From contig NC_081541.1 in NCBI RefSeq assembly GCF_901000735.1, forward strand, positions 33,374,060 through 33,438,059: DNA of 64,000 nt, given 5' to 3'. The DNA is from Corylus avellana (taxonomy: Eukaryota > Streptophyta > Magnoliopsida > Fagales > Betulaceae). The notes beneath the pieces are model-generated. The model was not told the DNA's origin. It saw nothing but the letters and a program-made list of their open reading frames with translations, and searched no databases. Of the stretch, positions 11,750-22,199 are shown one piece after another. Position numbers and translations under genes: made by a program. The stretch's first letter is position 1, and the number at the start of each line of letters is the position of its first letter.

Positions 11750-12402
11750 GAAAAGTAGCTTAGCTTTGTAGCCTTTTTAACCCAAGTTAGTAAGTCCTTA
11801 GGGGTGTCTTTACACCTAATGCCCTAAAACCATCTGGTTTTGGGAGTTATTGGCCTAACACTCGATACATGAGTCAATCAGAAAGCTTAAGGGAGCTAAG
11901 TAAGCTTTAAAAAAAAAAAAAAAAATTAGAGGAAATTTTTGCCTTGGTTGTTTTATCCGATGGGGAGTCTAATGAATTTTGAGTATTGATCCATGCATGA
12001 TTGAGATAGTTTTGAAATCCCATGACTATGTGTTGAGTTTACATACACTAGTTGAATTTTGTAATATCTCATAATTGCCATGATTGGAGCTAAGTTGCAA
12101 TTTCCTGAAATTGTGAAGATAGTGTTTGTTTTATTAAGCCTATTAATGATTGAGAACCATGATGGTCATGATATTGCATTCTTGGGAATTACATGGTTAT
12201 AAAATGTTTGTGGGTATCATTCTTGAAAAACCCTCACAAGACTTCACTCGTCCTCTAGGGAACTCCTAGGGGTTTAAAAAGCTTGTTGCATATGCTAGGT
12301 GCAGTCGTACATCCCACGAAAGCTGGATTTATTTTTTTTAGTTTTCACTTTATTTTCTGTTTTGTATTGCTAAGGGACTAGGAATATGTAAGTTGGGGGA
12401 TG
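11133..12402 (+). other. Gypsy 3' non-coding region with duplicated purine tract
   Basis: No coding signal. It holds three poly-A tracts (about 11606-11620, 11716-11742, 11909-11926) and two similar G-rich tracts: AAGTTGGGGGGTGTG near 11318 and AAGTTGGGGGATG at 12390-12402. The second directly abuts the 3' LTR and is the polypurine tract. The same region recurs inverted at 18274-19224. Confidence 0.7.
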
Positions 12403-13676
12403 TGATAAGCGCCGAATGTTGCACATTCAAGCCCCTTAATTTACATATGTTAATTCCTTAGCATTGTTATTTGTTTGATTTTGTTTTGTTTTTGTGTTTC
12501 AGGTCTCATTTGACAAACCATTGGAAATTGGGCTTAAAAGGACAACAAGTTGAGCATTCTGGATCTAGGATCGATCGCAGCACTCCTGGGATCGAGCGCA
12601 GGTACGCTCGAGCATCTGCGGCCAGGGATCGAGCGCATGCCTACGCTCGTGCTCACAACAGTCAAGCTCGAGCACACAAAACCTCGGATCGAGCGCACTC
12701 GGGCGTGTACTGCACGGCAGCAATCCTTTTCCAGCATGGACTTGCTTTTCAGTCTCCCAATTGGACTGGGAGACTGACTTCTAACTTTCTGAGGATTTCT
12801 AGGGTTTTAGGGTTTTCCAAATCCCTATAAATAGGGCTCTAAACATTGTAAACAGACACACCACTTTCTAGAGTTAAATTTCAGTAAATTTGTATGTGAA
12901 GCTTAGAAGATCATGAGCGGCTAAACCCAATTGTGGGGTATTGATGTAACCCTTTCCAAGTACAATGGTTTAATTGTATTTAATTTCTAGTTTTTCTATT
13001 TATGCATGTTGATTGTATAACTATGAGGATTGCTACAATTGATTTCTGCTCTTCATATTAAATGCAATTGTTCTTTAATTCCAATTCAATATTAGTAAAA
13101 TTATTATCTTGTCTTAGAAATTATTTTACTATTATTGAACTCAAATCATTCTTATTTTCTGTGATTATAAGAATGATGGTTATATAATGGTTCTTAATTG
13201 GCATGCAATCAATAGGGTTAGATAGACCATACCTAGGAAAGACGGATCGTACTACACCCTAGTTTAGTGTAATTTAGGTAGACGATCTGTGCCACCGAAG
13301 ATGGGTTATGCTATTCCGTTGATTGTATGAAATTATTTTTATATGTTTTCTTGTTTAATTTATAACATGCATAGAAAGAATTGCTAGAATTAAATATGGT
13401 TAACCATTGATGTGCAGATAGTGGTGAAATCAATACCCTACTCTCTCTCTCATATATTTACTTCCTTTATTTCCATTTATTTTATGCACTTTAAATTCAC
13501 ACAAACAAATCACTCTCTTTTAATTAAGTTAACTTTGATCTTTTAATTTTGATAATTAAACTTTTACAGTCCTTGAGGTTCGATACCCTCTCTATAGCTG
13601 TATCCTACAAAGATTCGTCCTATTGCGAGTGGTTATTTTTGTAATTGATATTTTTTGTCACAAAAATACCACATCA
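12403..13676 (+). repeat. Athila-like 3' LTR
   Basis: 1274 bp, TGATAAGCGCC to ACCACATCA. It keeps the segment deleted from the 5' LTR. A cluster of TCGAGCGCA-type motifs lies at about 12560-12705. Confidence 0.87.
12826..12833 (+). promoter_or_regulatory. LTR TATA box
   Basis: TATAAATA inside a GC/AT context (CCCTATAAATAGGG) in the 3' LTR, a good core-promoter candidate. The equivalent is at 17843-17850 in the inverted LTR and is absent from the 5' LTR. Confidence 0.55.
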
Positions 13677-13932
13677 CGTTTCGCAACCGATATGGGATAA
13701 CCTCAACAATCTCCCCCTCACACATTGGGCCCTGGGTCGGAGCAGCGACAACCCGTTTCTCCCGTAGACTGTTAGGGCCGAGACTTGTTGGTAAACCTAG
13801 GCTCTAATAACAGTGTTGTATGGTCTTAGACCTCTCTCAACCTCAAAAGTTTGCTCAAGAGGTGAGGCTTTCCCTCATACTTATAAACTGACCACTAGCA
13901 CCTTCCACAATTGATGTGGGATAGCCCCAATA
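13677..13932 (-). mobile_element. TRIM-like element, right part
   Basis: 13677-13708 completes the LTR broken at 2402 (ending CTCAACA). 13709-13813 is a mini internal region with a purine-rich GAGGGGGAGA (minus strand) beside the first LTR and a PBS-like TGTTATTAGAGCC beside the second. 13814-13932 is a further LTR copy. With 2075-2402 it forms an LTR-mini-LTR-mini-LTR-Copia chain. Confidence 0.7.
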
Positions 13933-14454
13933 AATATGTAAGTCTTTTTTTTCACATTTTTTAAATTCATGTTTAAAAACTCTATTTTATTCATTTTTTT
14001 TTTTTTTTAAAAAAAAGGGTATACTTTTTAAACACACGGTTCTAGTCAACACAGCAATTTGAAAAATTGAAAATTAAAAGCACACATTTGTATTCATTAT
14101 TACCTATCCCTGTACTAAATATAAAAAGGAAAATTGAAAGCACACATTTTTATTCATTATTACCTATCCCTAGGGCTATAATCGAGCCGAGCCGAGTCGA
14201 GCTTTAAGATTTGAAGACTGGCTTATTTACGAAGATGCTTATTCGAGTCAAGCTCAAGTTTGAGCCGAGCTATAAAATATGTGTTCATGCTCGGCTCATT
14301 CAAAGTTTGGGCGAGCTCGAGCTCAAACTCGAGTTTGTTAAGAAAGTTATTCGAGCCGAGCCGAGTCGGGCTCAACTCGATCTTGAGTTAAGCTATTAAA
14401 TTCTTTAATGTATAATCAAAGCAGAGTTCAAGCCTAAATTTTAAAACAACCTAT
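13933..14454. repeat. AT-rich flank with CGAGCC-rich degenerate repeat
   Basis: 14070-14170 holds two copies of a segment of about 60 bp (each with ATTCATTATTACCTATCCCT). 14170-14400 is packed with degenerate GAGCCGAGC/GAGCTCGAGC words. 13933-14240 recurs in inverted orientation at 16430-16735. No gene seen. Confidence 0.6.
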
Positions 14455-14554
14455 NNNNNNNNNNNNNNNNNNNNNNNNNNNNNNNNNNNNNNNNNNNNNN
14501 NNNNNNNNNNNNNNNNNNNNNNNNNNNNNNNNNNNNNNNNNNNNNNNNNNNNNN
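14455..14554. other. Scaffold gap (100 N)
   Basis: Exactly 100 N, the usual placeholder for unknown gap size. Confidence 0.98.
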
Positions 14555-16029
14555 ACTGGATACTCCTTCTGCAAGAATTTGATATTGAGATTCGGGACAA
14601 GAAGGGCACTGAGAATGTTGTTGCCGACCATCTGTCACAACTTTTATTGGAGACACCCCAGCCGGTTCCTATTTATGACTCGTTCCTAGATGAGCAATTA
14701 TTTGAAATCACTTCAAGAAATCCGCCATGGTATGCTGATATTGTCAATTATCTAGCTACAGGACGGATTCCTTCTCATTGGTCTAAGCAAGATAAGGACC
14801 GCTTCTTCAAGCAAGTTTGATTCTATTTTTGGGAAGATCCGGAGTTGTTAAAGTATTGTGCTGATCAGATCATCCGACACTGTGTCTCTGAGAGTGAATT
14901 TTCCAGTATTCTCACATTCTGTCACTCTCTAGCTTGTGGAGGGCATTTCAGTGCCAAGAAGACAGCAGCCAAGGTTCTACAATGCGGATTCACATGGCCC
15001 ACCTTGTTCAAAGATGCCTATGAATTCTGCTGAGCTTGTGAAAGATGTCAACGCTTAGGAGCTATGTCTCGGAGGGACATGATGCCATCGAACCCCATCC
15101 TCATTGTCGAGATTTTTGATGTCTGGGGTATCGACTTCATGGGACCCTTCCCCCCATCTTGTGGATATGAGTACATTTTGGTAGGAGTGGATTATGTCTC
15201 TAAGTGGGTAGAAGTCATTGCCACAAAGACCAATGATCACAAGGATGTGGTGAAGTTCCTCCAAGCCAACATTTTCAGCAGATTTGGTACTCTTCAGGCT
15301 ATCATTAGTGATGGAGGTAGACACTTTTGCAACCAGTTCTTCAAAGCCTTGCTTTCCAAGTACTCTGTCACATGCAAGGTAGCCACTCCCTACCATCCTC
15401 AAACAAGTGGCCAAGTGGAGGTTTCTAACTGGGAGATTAAGCACATTCTGGAGAAGACAGTTCGGCCAGACTGAAAGGAATGGTCCTTGCGCCTTAATGA
15501 CACATTATGGGCCTACGGAACAGCTTACAAAACCCCCGTTAGAATGTCTCCCTATAGGCTGGCATATGGCACGGCGTGTCACCTTCCTGTGGAATTAGAA
15601 CACAAGGCTTTGTGGGCAATCAAGCAGTTCAATTTTGACATGCAAGCAGCTGATTCCCACCGGAAACTTCAATTGAAAGAGTTGGAGGAGCTGCGGCGAG
15701 ATGCCTATGATAGTGCTTGCCTTTATAAGGAGCGAACTAAGGCTTTTCATGACAAACATATCTTGCCCAAGACATTTGTACCGGACCAGAAAGTATGGCT
15801 CTTCAATTCCAAACTCCGGCTTTTCCCTGGGAAGCTCCGCTCCATATGGGACGGCCCCTTCATAGTTACCTCGGTGTCGCCCTATGGCACCGTAGAATTA
15901 CGAGACCCAAAGGATGGCACTTTGTTTAAGGTCAATGGTCAAAGATTGAAGCCCTGCATCTAGAACTTTGAGCTAGGTACAGACGTGGAATATGTCGATT
16001 TTACGGATTTCATCTACTTTTTTGATTAA
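14555..16029 (+). pseudogene. Second Athila-like pol fragment (RNase H end to integrase)
   Basis: A second copy closely matching 7930-9399. It opens inside RNase H ([20 protein letters not shown]) and covers the whole integrase. Stops: TGA near 14818, TGA at about 15031 after DAYEFC (the same codon as the TGA at 8402 in the first copy) and TGA near 15472. The TGA near 8556 of copy one is absent here (GGA). The integrase core reads [21 protein letters not shown] and [20 protein letters not shown]. Both ends of this contig meet N gaps. Confidence 0.85.
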
Positions 16030-16329
16030 GGTACTGGCACCCTGGGCTGGAGCGCACCCACCGTGCGCACAATCCCAGACCACGGGCCTGCGCTCGAGCC
16101 CACCATGAGTGGGATCAAGGGCAGACGCTCCACACTTAACACACACTTGAACGAATACACTCGAGCGCACCTTCAGGAGCGCTCGAGCGTACTCCCGCCC
16201 ATCCATTCCACCTTCTGCGCAAGTACGATCGAGCGCACGCTAGTGCCGCTCGAGCACACTCGTTCAAAGGCCTCACGTGACCTTTTTAGGTCATGACCCC
16301 TTTCTTTTCCCCAATTTTCCCTCACAAGC
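16030..16329 (+). repeat. Post-pol motif cluster of second gypsy copy
   Basis: Counterpart of 9400-9690, with several CTCGAGCGCACC-type motifs, cut by the gap at 16330. Confidence 0.6.
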
Positions 16330-16429
16330 NNNNNNNNNNNNNNNNNNNNNNNNNNNNNNNNNNNNNNNNNNNNNNNNNNNNNNNNNNNNNNNNNNNNNNN
16401 NNNNNNNNNNNNNNNNNNNNNNNNNNNNN
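16330..16429. other. Scaffold gap (100 N)
   Basis: Exactly 100 N. Confidence 0.98.
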
Positions 16430-16735
16430 GCATCTTCGTAAATAAGCCAGTCTTCAAATTTTAAAGCTTGACTCGGCTCGGCTCGATTATAGCCCTAGGG
16501 ATAGGTAATAATGAATAAAAATATGTGCTTTCAATTTTCCTTTTTATATTTAGTACAGGGATAGGTAATAATGAATACAAATGTGTGCTTTTAATTTTCA
16601 ATTTTTCAAATTGCTGTGTTGACTGGAACCATGTGTTTAAAAAGTATACCCATTTTTTTTTTAAAAAAAAAAAAAAGAATAAAATAGAGTTTTTAAACGT
16701 GAATTTAAAAAATGTGAAAAAGAGACTTCTATATT
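16430..16735 (-). repeat. Inverted copy of 13933-14240
   Basis: The reverse complement of the flank and CGAGCC repeat start at 13933-14240, including the duplicated CCTATCCCT segment, with scattered differences. Confidence 0.8.
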
Positions 16736-16991
16736 TGTTGGGGCTATCCCACATCGATTGTGGAAGGTGCTGGTGGTCAATTTATAAGTGTGAGGGAAAG
16801 TCTCACCTCTTGAGCTAGCTTTTGGGGTTGAGAGAGGTCCATGACCACACAACACTGTTATCAAAGCCTAAGTTTACCAACAAGTCTCGGCCCTAACAGT
16901 CTACGGGAGAAAGGGGTTGTCGCTGTTCCGACTCAAGGCCCAATGTGTGAGGGGGAGATTGTTGACGTTATCCCATATCGGTTGTAAAAGG
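16736..16991 (+). mobile_element. TRIM-like element, inverted copy
   Basis: LTR 16736-16854 (TGTTGGGGCTAT to ACAACA), PBS-like TGTTATCAAAGCC at 16856-16868, mini internal region ending in GAGGGGGAGAT, and a second LTR from 16960 that is interrupted at 16991 by the gypsy LTR. It is the mirror of 13677-13932, roughly 90 percent identical by eye. Confidence 0.78.
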
Positions 16992-19224
16992 TGATGTGGT
17001 ATGTTGTGACAAAAAATATCAATTATAAAAATAATTACTCGCAATAGGACGAATCTTTGTAGAATACGGCTATAGAGAGGGTGTCGAACCTCAAGGACTG
17101 TAGGAGTTTAATTATCAAAATTAAAAGATCAAAGTTAACTTAATTAAAAGAGAGTGATTTGTTTGTGTGAATTTAAAGTGCATAAAATAAACGGAAATAA
17201 AGGAAGTAAATATATGAGAGAGAGAGAGAGAGAGTAGGGTATTGATTTCACCACTATCCGCACATCAATGGTTAACCATATTTAATTCTAGCAATTCTTT
17301 CTATGCATGTTATAAATTAAACAAGAAAACATATAAAAATAATTTCATACAATCAACAGAATAGCATAACGTATCTTCAGTTGGCACGGATCGTCTACCT
17401 AAATTACACTAAACTAGGGTGTAGTACGATCCATCTTTCCTAGGTATGGTCTATCTAACCCTATTGATTGCATGCCAATTAAGAACCATTGTATAACCAT
17501 CATTCTTATAATCACAGAAAATAAGAATGATTTGAGTTCAATAATAGTAAAATAATTTCTAAGACAAGATAATAATTTTACTAATATTGAATTGGAATTA
17601 AAAAACAATTGCATTTAATATGAAGAGCAGAAATCAATTGTAGCAATCCTCATAGTTATACAATCAACATGCATAAATAAAAAAACTAGAAATTAAATAC
17701 AATCAAACCATTGTACTTGGAAAGGGTTACATCAATACCCCATAATTGGGTTTAGCTGCTCATGATCTTCTAAGCTTCACATACAAATTTACTGAAATTT
17801 AACTTTAGAAAGCGGTGTGTCTGTTTACAATGTTTAGAGCCCTATTTATAGGGATTTGGAAAACCCTAAAACCCTAGAAATCCTCAGAAAGTTAGAAGTT
17901 AGTCTCCCAGTCCAATTGGGAGACTGAAAAGCAAGTCCATGCTGGAAAAGGATTGCTGCCATGCAGTACACGCTCGAGTGCGCTCGATTTGAGGGTTTGT
18001 GCGCTCGAGCTTAACTATTGTGTGCACGAGCGCAGGCATGCGCTCAATCCCTGGCCGCAGACGCTCGAGCGTACCTGTGCTCGATCCTAAGAGTGCTGCG
18101 ATCGATCCTAGATCTAGAATGCTCAACTTGTTGTCCTTTTAAGCCCAATTTTCAATGGTTTGTCGAATGAGACCTGAAACACAAAAACAAAACAAAATCA
18201 AACAAATAACAATGCTAAGGAATTAACATATGTAAATTAAGGGGTTTGAATGTGCAACATTCAGCGCTAATCACACCCCCCAACTTACATATTGCTAGTC
18301 CCTTAGCAATACAAAACAAAAAATAAAGTGAAAACTAAAAAAAATAAATCCAGCTTTCGTGGGAGGTATGATTGCATTTAGCATATGCAACAAGCCTTTT
18401 AAACCCCTAGGAGTTTCCTAGAGGACGAGTGAAGTCTCGTGAGGGTTTTCCAGGAATGATACCCACAAACATTTTATAACCATGTAATTCCCAAGAACTC
18501 AATATCATGACCATCATGGTTCTCAGTCATTAACAGGCTTAATAAAACAAACACTATCATCACAATTTCAGGAAATTGCAACTTAGCTCCAATCATGGCA
18601 ATTATGAGATATTACAAAATTCAACTAGTGTATGTGAACTCAACACATAGTCATGGGATTTCAAAACTATCTCAATCATGCATGGATCAATACTCAAAAT
18701 TCATTAGACTCCCTATCGGATAAAACAACCAAGGCAAAAATTTCCTCTATTTTTTTTTTTTTAAAGCTCACTTAGCTCCCTTAAGCTTTCTGATTGACCC
18801 ATGTATCGAGTGTTACGCCAATGACTCCCAAACCAGATGGTTTTAGGGCATTAGGTGTAAAGACACCCCTAAGAACTAACTAACTTGGGTCAAAAAGGCT
18901 ACAAAGCTAAGCTGCTTTTCTTTTCTTTTTTTTTCTTTTTTTTTTTTTTTTTTTTGTTCAATCAAACCAAACTTATCACTTTTTGACACGAACACTCACT
19001 GCTTAATTAGGCAAGAGGTCCAAATACTTGGTGGAAAGTTTAAAATGATCATATGTTTATTTTTATTTTTATTTTATTTTATTTTATTTTTTAATTTATG
19101 GCAAGGTCATTTTTCCAATAAGTTGCCCAACTACATTCCGAATATTAAAACCAGACATTATTGATTCTAGATTTTATGGCCCACAGACTCATGCTAGTGT
19201 GCTTGTGAAAATCAAATTGAACAA
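16992..19224 (-). mobile_element. Athila-like gypsy 3' end, inverted copy
   Basis: LTR 16992-18273 (1282 bp, minus strand TGATTAGCGC to ACCACATCA), then 18274-19224 matching the 3' non-coding region at about 11480-12402, including the poly-A tract (poly-T here near 18935-18955). Contig end at the N gap truncates it. There is no coding sequence in this piece. Confidence 0.85.
17843..17850 (-). promoter_or_regulatory. LTR TATA box
   Basis: TATAAATA on the minus strand, same position in the LTR as 12826-12833. Confidence 0.5.
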
Positions 19225-19324
19225 NNNNNNNNNNNNNNNNNNNNNNNNNNNNNNNNNNNNNNNNNNNNNNNNNNNNNNNNNNNNNNNNNNNNNNNNNNNN
19301 NNNNNNNNNNNNNNNNNNNNNNNN
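19225..19324. other. Scaffold gap (100 N)
   Basis: Exactly 100 N. The right flank (19325-19430) is again CGAG-type repeat ending in the shared CCTATC motif. Confidence 0.98.
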
Positions 19325-19452
19325 GGGTTTATACAGTAACGAGCGGGTTTGTACAGTATCAAGCTCAAGTTCAAGTTGAGTTAAACCGAGTGGGTTGTCG
19401 AACGGACTGGTGTATTTATAGCCCTATCTATCCCTATACTAAATATGAAAAC

Positions 19453-19683
19453 GACAAAAATTTTCTCCAACTTATTTCAATAAGTGACATCACTGACATG
19501 TGTCATTCAACATCTCTAGGTTTTTCAAAAATTAATGTTTAGGTTTCTAGGTTAGTAAAATGATAATAAATGGCTCTTAAAAATATTAAAAAAATATGTG
19601 AGAGATGACACTTGTCACCTATTGAAGTAGCCAAGTAGGTTGAATGAAATTTACTCCAAACTGATTTAGAGGAAATTTTTGTC
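19453..19683. mobile_element. MITE-like foldback element
   Basis: Termini GACAAAAATTTTCTCC (19453-19468) and AGAGGAAATTTTTGTC (19668-19683) are inverted with 14 of 16 matches, and the interior continues to pair (GTGTCATTCAACATCTC against GAGATGACACTTGTCACC). 231 bp, AT-rich, non-coding. Superfamily not assigned. Confidence 0.6.
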
Positions 19684-20550
19684 TATATAAAAATGTTATT
19701 TTGCATTTTCTCACCATTTTTTTCGCATGGTCCGCTAATGTGGCATGCTCAATTATTATTTTTTGTTTTTTTATTTTTTTTTAATTAAGATTAATCTAAA
19801 GATAAATTGAAAAGTTTGCACTTTTTCCAAAATTTATTCTTCTTTTTTATAAGGATACAGAAGTTACAAGATAGTTTGTATAAATTAATTTTATTGTTAT
19901 TAATGTAAAAATAGAAGAGACATATAACGTTCAAACTCTTTTTCTATAAATAGAGTTTTGTATACGATCAAATAAGTTTAGTTATCCCATCACACCAATT
20001 TAGTTTCTATCAACAAAGCTAGAATTCATACTGCATTGTTTGGTGTAAGGCTCCATTTAGCGTGTGGCATTCCAAACTTGGACATCGATCTTCGTCAGTT
20101 ATGCTTTAAAGTTGTATTCTTAAAAACTTTCAATTTTCAATTAGAGAAGAAAGAAAAAAAGTAAAAATTAACATAAAAAATAGGACAATACTAGGTACTC
20201 TCTTGATGTGCTTCTAGTATATATTCTCTTAGTCCTAAATATGATCACTAGTGGCTGGGTCCTACCACACAACGAAGAAATGTCCCACATCGTTTGGGAT
20301 GTCTGAGTGGTGAATATGGTAGCAAAAAAATTAGAGTTTAATTAGATGTCTTTTTGGCCTCATGATTGTCCCACATCTTTCTAAAAATGAGAGGCAATTA
20401 GCACTTCTAAATTAAGATTTTTTTTCCCCACCTTACAATAGGAGTTAGTCATTGTACACCTCTGCTTTAACATGCAATTTTTTTTTTCCCAACATGCAAA
20501 TTTAAGAATTCAAGATTGCCCTTCATATAGCTATTTGTCTTTATGAGTAC
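19684..20550. other. AT-rich intergenic, no feature seen
   Basis: No open frame of note and no recognised repeat by eye. Confidence 0.4.
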
Positions 20551-20568
20551 AATCATTTCGCAAGGGCA

Positions 20569-20885
20569 CCATTAAGGATGGTGATTCAATGGCTCAAGGA
20601 AATTCTCAAGTGGTTAGGGTATATACTAGGGTGTGGGTTCGAATCTCCGCAATGGAGAATCCCCACATACTAATAATTAGTATTAGCTACCTTGGATTTT
20701 CATTGATGCCCTAGTGGGGCTGAATTAGGTTATGGCTCAGTCGGACTTGAGGGAGCGCATGCAGTTCCCACAGTTTAATCCCCTCTTGTGCTGTTCCTAG
20801 CGGGTAGGTGCTACTATGATTATGCTCAGGTAGGATAGCCACAATTGGTCTCCTTGACCTACTCTTTTGCTAAAAAAAAAAAAAA
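20569..20885 (+). mobile_element. tRNA-derived SINE with 18-bp target duplications
   Basis: A body of about 317 bp with a polymerase III box-A-like TTCTCAAGTGGTTAGGG (near 20612) and box-B-like GGTTCGAATCT (near 20637), ending in an A run (20872-20885). It is flanked by AATCATTTCGCAAGGGCA (20551-20568) and AATCATTTTGCAAGGGCA (20886-20903), a direct repeat with one mismatch, which is strong evidence of target-primed insertion. Confidence 0.85.
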
Positions 20886-21202
20886 AATCATTTTGCAAGG
20901 GCAAGATTCACCTTTGACAACTCATTAACCACAATCCAGGCAATCTGCAGCAAAAGTCTCTTGTTGGGCCAATTCTCGTGCCTTGCAAAGTGAGCCGCTT
21001 CTAACGTTGTGTTTGAAAGCATTCTCAATATATATTCGTTTATTAGATTTGTAAACTCATGTAGACCTCATACAAATTCATTGGTGGATTCATCCACTCA
21101 CTATGAAAATGATTAAAAGATGATTGAAAAAAAAAAAAAAAAAAAAGAATTGTATCATTTCTCTTCCAATATTTCTCCAATTCTCTCTTCCATTATGTCC
21201 CC

Positions 21203-21304
21203 AAGAGGTAGCTCAATCGGCTTGGACCACGCTTAATAAAGCAGAGGTTAATATCCTCTCCCCCCTCTTGTGTGGATATGTCAAAAAAAAAAAAAAAAAA
21301 AAAA
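21203..21304 (+). mobile_element. Short tRNA-derived SINE, box B damaged
   Basis: Starts CCAAGAGGTAGCTCAATCGG, ends in TGTGGATATGTC plus poly-A. The counterpart at 26746-26861 has an intact box B (AGTTCGAATCC). Here those bases are deleted or changed (AGAGGTTAATATCCTC). Confidence 0.7.
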
Positions 21305-21385
21305 GAGCAAACAAGACCCCATTTGTAACCTTTTCCACGTTTCCCTTGTATATTTCCTCACCAAAAAATAATAATAATAATAATA

Positions 21386-21890
21386 ACTTCACAAAAGACT
21401 CATAAACTATTGCACGTTTTGAGAAGGCCCTCAAAATTTCAAAAACTCTCAATTTCATGCCCTCAAACTTTTCAATTTGATGCAATTTACCCTCTTCCGT
21501 CAAATTTTTTTTCGTTAAACCCTAACATAAATCCCAAAAAAAGACCAAATTACGCTTCGATTTTCCTTTCTTTAAAATTTTTTTTTATTATTATTATTTT
21601 TAAATGAAACAAAATGAAAACAAAAGGGTCACAAGGTGACCTAGCGTGGCTTACTTTTTTTTTTTTTTATAACTTTTTTTTTTAAAAAAATTGAAATTAA
21701 GGGTAATTTTAGATTTTTTTTTTGGTTAAATCAGGGGTATAAATGTCATTATATCACTTTTAACCTTTAAAAGATTAACGGAGGGGATACATTACATCAA
21801 ATTGAAAATTCATTTGGGTGAAATTGAGATTTTTAAAATTTAAGCGGTCTTCTCTAAAACGCATGATAGCTTAGGGGTTCTAAGTGAAGT
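21386..21890. mobile_element. Foldback/long-TIR element
   Basis: The left end ACTTCACAAAAGACTCATAA and the reverse complement of the right end (ACTTCACTTAGAACCCCTAA) begin an imperfect inverted repeat of roughly 140 bp. Non-coding. Copy in the second segment at 26946-27461. Confidence 0.6.
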
Positions 21891-22062
21891 TTCCTCAAAA
21901 AATAATAACTAGCATGTAGCACATCAATATGCATAAAGAGTAGATAAAAACTATCGTTCTAGTTCTACAATAGTTCTTTTTCTTTTTTCTTTTTAATATT
22001 AATAATTTAATCTCAGTAGAAAGGGTATAAGGCTACAATCATTGTACAAGAAGTATACAAGA

Positions 22063-22171
22063 GTTCTTAAGGGGTAGCTCAATCGGCTATGGACAACATT
22101 TCATGAAGCGGAGGTCACTAGTTCGAATCCCCCCTTCCCTTGTGTGAACGTGTCAAAAAAAAAAAAAAAAA
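22063..22171 (+). mobile_element. Short tRNA-derived SINE
   Basis: GGGGTAGCTCAATCGGCT (box A side), AGTTCGAATCC (box B) and TGTGTGAACGTGTC plus poly-A. A left flanking AAGAAGTATACAAGA (22048-22062) remains. The right duplicate seen in the sister copy has been lost between A tracts. The tail lies about 30 bp from the gene A stop codon. Confidence 0.75.
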
Positions 22172-22199
22172 TTTATTTTTTTCCTTTACATACAAAAAG

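Larger units (their letters stand above)
2403..13676 (+). mobile_element. Athila-like Ty3/gypsy LTR retrotransposon, 11.3 kb, decayed
   Basis: Complete by structure: 5' LTR 2403-3509, PBS 3516-3533, gag 3928-5432, pol (protease, RT, RNase H, integrase) 5374-9399, a third coding region about 10200-11132, a polypurine tract before 12403, and 3' LTR 12403-13676. Both LTRs start TGATAA and end CA. The PBS matches the tRNA-Asp-type site common in the plant Tat/Athila clade, and the RT and protease text (WRVCIDYRKINSHTRKDHFP, LLDMGAGVNLLP) fits Athila. It is inserted in a TRIM LTR. The flanking 5-mers (ccttc and cgttt) match poorly, so the target duplication has decayed. Stops and frameshifts in every coding part make it non-autonomous now. 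Confidence 0.88.

Noticed and set aside
22073..22140. Possible tRNA genes at the SINE copies
   Set aside because: Boxes A and B are present, but the anticodon region does not fold well by eye and each copy ends in poly-A with target duplications, which fits SINEs.
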